Of a DNA stretch of 9,319 nt, positions 6,785 to 9,319 are shown piece by piece. The notes under the pieces are model-generated. The model did not search any database, was not told the DNA's origin, and was given only the letters and a program-made list of their open reading frames with translations. The first letter of the stretch is position 1, and each line of letters opens with the position of its first letter. Position numbers and translations under genes: made by a program. This DNA is from Rubritepida sp. (GTDB taxonomy: Bacteria > Pseudomonadota > Alphaproteobacteria > Acetobacterales > Acetobacteraceae). The stretch lies in assembly GCA_014376425.1 (NCBI GenBank), contig JACMRO010000089.1:1-9319 (forward strand), read 5' to 3'.

Positions 6785-7663
6785 ATGTTCCAGGGTTCGA
6801 TGGTGGCGCTGATCACGCCCATGCAAGCCAATGGGACCGTGGATGAGAAAGCGTTCTGCGAGCTGGTGGAGTGGCAGATCGCCGAAGGCACCGAGGGGCT
6901 GGTGCCGGTGGGCACCACCGGCGAATCGCCCACGCTGAGCCATGCCGAGCACAAGCGCATCGTCGAGCTGTGCGTGCAGACCGCGCGCGGCCGCGTGCCG
7001 GTGATGGCTGGTGCTGGCAGCAATTCCACCGCCGAGGCGATGGATTTCGCGGTGCATGCGAAGCAGGCCGGCGCGAACGGCATCCTGGTCGTCACGCCCT
7101 ACTACAACAAGCCGACTCAGGAGGGGATGGTGCTGCACTTCACCGCCATCGCCGATGCGGCCGACCTGCCGCTGTTCATCTACAACATCCCCCCGCGCAG
7201 CGTGGTGGACATGACACCCGAGACGATGGGACGGCTGGCCCGGCACCGCAACATCGCGGGTGTGAAGGATGCAACGGCCAATCTGGCCCGCCCCCTGCAT
7301 CAGCGGCGCGAGTGCGGGCCGGACTTCATTCAGCTCTCTGGCGAGGATCACACCGCATTGGCCTTCATGGCGGCCGGCGGGCAGGGCTGCATTTCGGTCA
7401 CCGCGAATATCGCGCCCCGCCTCTGCGCCGACATGCACCGCGCCTGGCGCGAAGGGCGGCTGGCTGACGCGATGGCGATCCAGGAACGGCTGGTGCCGGT
7501 GCATGATGCGATGTTCGCTGAAACCTCGCCGGCGCCGGTGAAGTACGCCGCCAGCCTGCAGGGCAGGGCGGCGGCGTTTGCGCGCCTGCCGATGGCGCCG
7601 TGCTCGGACGTGGTGAGGGATAGGGTGCGCGATGCCATGGCGGGGGCGGGCCTGCTGAATTGA
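6785..7663 (+). CDS. dapA: 4-hydroxy-tetrahydrodipicolinate synthase DapA
   Basis: DapA condenses pyruvate with aspartate semialdehyde, the committed step to diaminopimelate (cell wall) and lysine, in the cytoplasm. The 292-residue TIM-barrel protein matches E. coli numbering closely: T44 and T45 (VGTTGES), Y107 (TPYYNKP), Y133 and R138 (YNIPPRS), and Schiff-base lysine K161 (GVKDAT). The residues forming the allosteric lysine pocket of E. coli are S48, H53, H56, N80, E84 and Y106, all present here; A49 is replaced by Pro. Feedback inhibition by lysine is therefore likely but inferred. It is the first gene of a four-gene unit, with GGAG upstream, and its stop overlaps the smpB start as TTGA. 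It diverges from a peptidoglycan-cutting enzyme gene. Confidence 0.97.
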   Translation: MFQGSMVALITPMQANGTVDEKAFCELVEWQIAEGTEGLVPVGTTGESPTLSHAEHKRIVELCVQTARGRVPVMAGAGSNSTAEAMDFAVHAKQAGANGILVVTPYYNKPTQEGMVLHFTAIADAADLPLFIYNIPPRSVVDMTPETMGRLARHRNIAGVKDATANLARPLHQRRECGPDFIQLSGEDHTALAFMAAGGQGCISVTANIAPRLCADMHRAWREGRLADAMAIQERLVPVHDAMFAETSPAPVKYAASLQGRAAAFARLPMAPCSDVVRDRVRDAMAGAGLLN

Positions 7664-8157
7664 GCAAGACGCCGCGCAAGAAGTCTGGCCTCATTTCGCA
7701 CGGCATCGCCGCGCAGAACCGCAAAGCCCGCTTCGATTTCAAGGTGACGGAGGAGATCGAGGCCGGCATCCAGCTGATCGGGCCGGAGGTGAAGAGCCTG
7801 CGTTCAGGCCGCGCCGCTCTGGCCGAGGCCTGGGCCGGCGAGCGCGATGGCGAGATGTGGCTGTTCAACTGCTACATCCCCGAGTGGCAGGCCGGCAGCT
7901 TCATGGCCAGGTTCGAACCGCGACGGCCGCGCAAGCTGCTGCTGCACAAGAAGCAGGTCAGCACGCTGGCCGGCCAGGTGGCGCGGGAGGGGATCACGCT
8001 CGTGCCGATCGACATTCACTTCAATGACCGCGGCATAGCCAAGGTGCTGCTGGGCCTGGCCGAGGGTAAGCAGGCGCATGACAAGCGCGCCACCATCGCG
8101 GCGCGCGACTGGCAGCGCGACAAGGCGCGGATCCTGCGCAACAAGGGCGGCGAATGA
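7660..8157 (+). CDS. smpB: SsrA-binding protein SmpB
   Basis: SmpB binds tmRNA and brings it to stalled ribosomes for trans-translation. The 165-residue protein shows the family core [11 protein letters not shown] (17-27), the [10 protein letters not shown] segment (41-50), [13 protein letters not shown] in the middle, and [17 protein letters not shown] followed by [12 protein letters not shown]. The tail is basic (ILRNKGGE), as expected for the part that enters the mRNA channel. The start is TTG 7660, overlapping the dapA stop as TTGA; no ATG occurs in frame before the conserved core, so a non-ATG start is needed. Only a loose G-rich run (about 7641-7648) precedes it. No ssrA gene is visible in the window. 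The stop overlaps the next gene as ATGA. Confidence 0.96.
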   Translation: MSKTPRKKSGLISHGIAAQNRKARFDFKVTEEIEAGIQLIGPEVKSLRSGRAALAEAWAGERDGEMWLFNCYIPEWQAGSFMARFEPRRPRKLLLHKKQVSTLAGQVAREGITLVPIDIHFNDRGIAKVLLGLAEGKQAHDKRATIAARDWQRDKARILRNKGGE

Positions 8158-8975
8158 GGTTTCTGGCGCTCCTGCTGCTGGCGGGCTGCGTGGCCGGAGC
8201 TGAGGCCCCGGTCGCGACCGACGCTGATTATGTCGAGCATCAACTGCAGGTCCCCAATGTCGGCTTCACCCGGCTGTGCCTACCGCGCGGCGGGGCCACG
8301 GCGCCGCTGGTACTGATCAATCATGGCTCGCCCAGCGCGGCGCAGCGGCCCCGCCAATCCGTCGCCTCCTGCGGGTCAGACGCCGTGCGCTTCTTCACCG
8401 CGCGGGGCCATGCGGTGGGGCTGCCGCTGCGGCGTGGCTACGGCGTGAATGGCGGTCGGTGGGCTGAGGCGTTCGGTGCCTGCGACCAAGCCGATTTTGC
8501 CAGTGCGGGGCGCGAGGCGGCGCGCGACATCGAAGCGGCATGGCGGCATCTGGCGGTGCGGCCGGACGTACCGCCGGGCCCGGTCACGCTGGTTGGCCAA
8601 TCGGCCGGCGGCTGGGGTGCGCTGGCGCTGGCGGCGAGCAACCCGCCGGGGCTGGGCCGTGTCGTCAACATGGCGGGCGGGCGCGGTGGGCGACGTGACG
8701 GGCAGCCGAACAACAACTGCTCGCCCGCGGCGCTGGTGCGGACGGCCGGCGAGTACGGCGCCACGGCGCGAATGCCCACCTTGTGGGTCTACACCGCCAA
8801 TGACAGCTTTTTCGCGCCTGCGCTGGCTGAGGCCATGCACGGCGCCTTCACCCAGGCGGGCGGCCAGGCGCGTCTTGTGGCGCTGGGGCCGTTTCGTCAG
8901 GACGGCCATTCGCTTTTCTTCGGGGCAGGGGGCGGCCAGGCCTGGGGGCCGATCTTGGAGGAATTTCTGCGGTGA
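8154..8975 (+). CDS. Predicted lipoprotein alpha/beta hydrolase (dienelactone-hydrolase-like)
   Basis: This is a serine hydrolase of unknown substrate. The N-terminus [12 protein letters not shown] is a lipoprotein signal with the lipobox LAGC, so the mature protein likely starts at C12 with a lipid anchor, facing the periplasm. The 273-residue chain has a probable oxyanion-hole strand LVLINHGSP (52-60), nucleophile S150 in GQSAGG, and plausible acid D217 (TANDSF) and base H252 (DGHS), the order and spacing of an alpha/beta hydrolase triad. Four further cysteines (C42, C73, C110, C189) could form disulfides. AAGGG at 8143-8147 lies 6 bases before the ATG, which overlaps the smpB stop as ATGA. 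The gene after it is a paralog. Fold and export are well supported; an esterase or peptidase role is only possible, and any specific enzyme name would be a guess. Confidence 0.82.
   Translation: MRFLALLLLAGCVAGAEAPVATDADYVEHQLQVPNVGFTRLCLPRGGATAPLVLINHGSPSAAQRPRQSVASCGSDAVRFFTARGHAVGLPLRRGYGVNGGRWAEAFGACDQADFASAGREAARDIEAAWRHLAVRPDVPPGPVTLVGQSAGGWGALALAASNPPGLGRVVNMAGGRGGRRDGQPNNNCSPAALVRTAGEYGATARMPTLWVYTANDSFFAPALAEAMHGAFTQAGGQARLVALGPFRQDGHSLFFGAGGGQAWGPILEEFLR
8957..8962 (+). promoter_or_regulatory. Ribosome binding site supporting a GTG start
   Basis: GGAGGA lies 9 bases before GTG 8972, inside the end of the preceding hydrolase gene. It supports this non-ATG start, which also gives a clean signal peptide. 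The ATG at 8977 is in another frame and gives no related protein. Confidence 0.7.
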
Positions 8976-9319
8976 GATGGCTGCTGGCCTTTCTGCTGCT
9001 GGGCCTGCCGGGCTGGGCGCAAGAAATGCCCACCGTCCCGGGGCCGGATGGCAGCGTGCTGCGACTGCGCCTCTGCCCGGCGCCGGGTGCGGGCGACCAT
9101 CCCCTGGCGCTCATCAACCATGGCGCGCAGCCCCGCCCGGAAATCCGCGTCCAGCTGGTGCCGCAGCCCTGCGAAGCTGAGCCGGTGCGCTGGTTCAACC
9201 AGCGCGGCTACACCGTCGCGCTGCCGTTGCGCCGCGGCCATGGTGCGAGCACCGGCGACTGGGTGGAGGGGTTCGGCCCGTGCGAGGATCCCGATTTTCT
9301 GCGCGTCGGGCGCGAGACG
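8972..9319 (+). CDS. Second exported alpha/beta hydrolase, paralog of the preceding gene (3' end cut by window)
   Basis: The first 116 codons are present and open to the last base; the catalytic Ser, Asp and His regions lie outside. The start is GTG 8972, overlapping the previous stop as GTGA. The N-terminus MRWLLAFLLLGLPGWAQ is a Sec signal peptide with likely cleavage after A16; unlike its neighbour it has no lipobox Cys. It then parallels the upstream protein: ALINHGA against VLINHGS, ALPLRRGHG against GLPLRRGYG, EGFGPCEDPDF against EAFGACDQADF, and VGRE against AGRE. Cysteines C35, C67 and C104 match C42, C73 and C110 of the first protein with nearly identical spacing. This points to an old tandem duplication in which the export signals diverged. 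The substrate is unknown. Confidence 0.8.
   Translation, partial: MRWLLAFLLLGLPGWAQEMPTVPGPDGSVLRLRLCPAPGAGDHPLALINHGAQPRPEIRVQLVPQPCEAEPVRWFNQRGYTVALPLRRGHGASTGDWVEGFGPCEDPDFLRVGRET

Overview
The window looks like a chromosomal segment from a high-GC alphaproteobacterium, most likely of the Acetobacteraceae (Roseomonas-like). This rests on the very strong G/C preference at third codon positions, the gene order skp(ompH)-lpxD-fabZ-lpxA-lpxI, the use of LpxI instead of LpxH, and the lytic transglycosylase / dapA-smpB divergent pair. The taxonomic call is an inference from gene content and style, not from a search. Almost every base is coding: the longest gap between confident genes is about 82 bases.

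Region 1 (about 99-4382, + strand) is an outer-membrane biogenesis operon: a Skp/OmpH-like periplasmic chaperone, LpxD, FabZ, LpxA and LpxI, followed by a glyoxalase I. LpxA, LpxD and LpxI are the acyl-transfer and pyrophosphate-cleavage steps of lipid A synthesis, and FabZ supplies the fatty-acid elongation cycle that makes the hydroxyacyl-ACP donors. From skp to lpxD the gap is 20 bases; after that every junction is an overlap (8 bases for lpxD/fabZ, then 4 bases each). lpxB, which often follows lpxI in relatives, is not here; glyoxalase I takes its place. The first ~130 bases, including the expected signal peptide of the chaperone, do not read cleanly and may hold a frameshift, rearrangement or sequence error.

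Region 2 (4352-6702, - strand) is a two-gene unit: a Slt70-type soluble lytic transglycosylase and, coupled through a GTGA overlap, the phosphatidylglycerophosphatase PgpA. PgpA and glyoxalase I converge with their 3' ends overlapping by 31 bases.

Region 3 (6785-9319, + strand) starts from a short divergent intergenic region and carries dapA (lysine/diaminopimelate synthesis), smpB (tmRNA partner), and two tandem, related, exported alpha/beta hydrolases, the second cut by the window end. All junctions are 4-base start/stop overlaps, with TTG and GTG starts used at two of them. The two hydrolases are the least understood genes here: the first is predicted to be a lipoprotein and the second a Sec-exported soluble protein, and they share a pattern of three cysteines. 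I found no CRISPR array, mobile element, rRNA or tRNA, and no convincing exotic system; this is mainly conserved cell-envelope and housekeeping DNA with a few local oddities.
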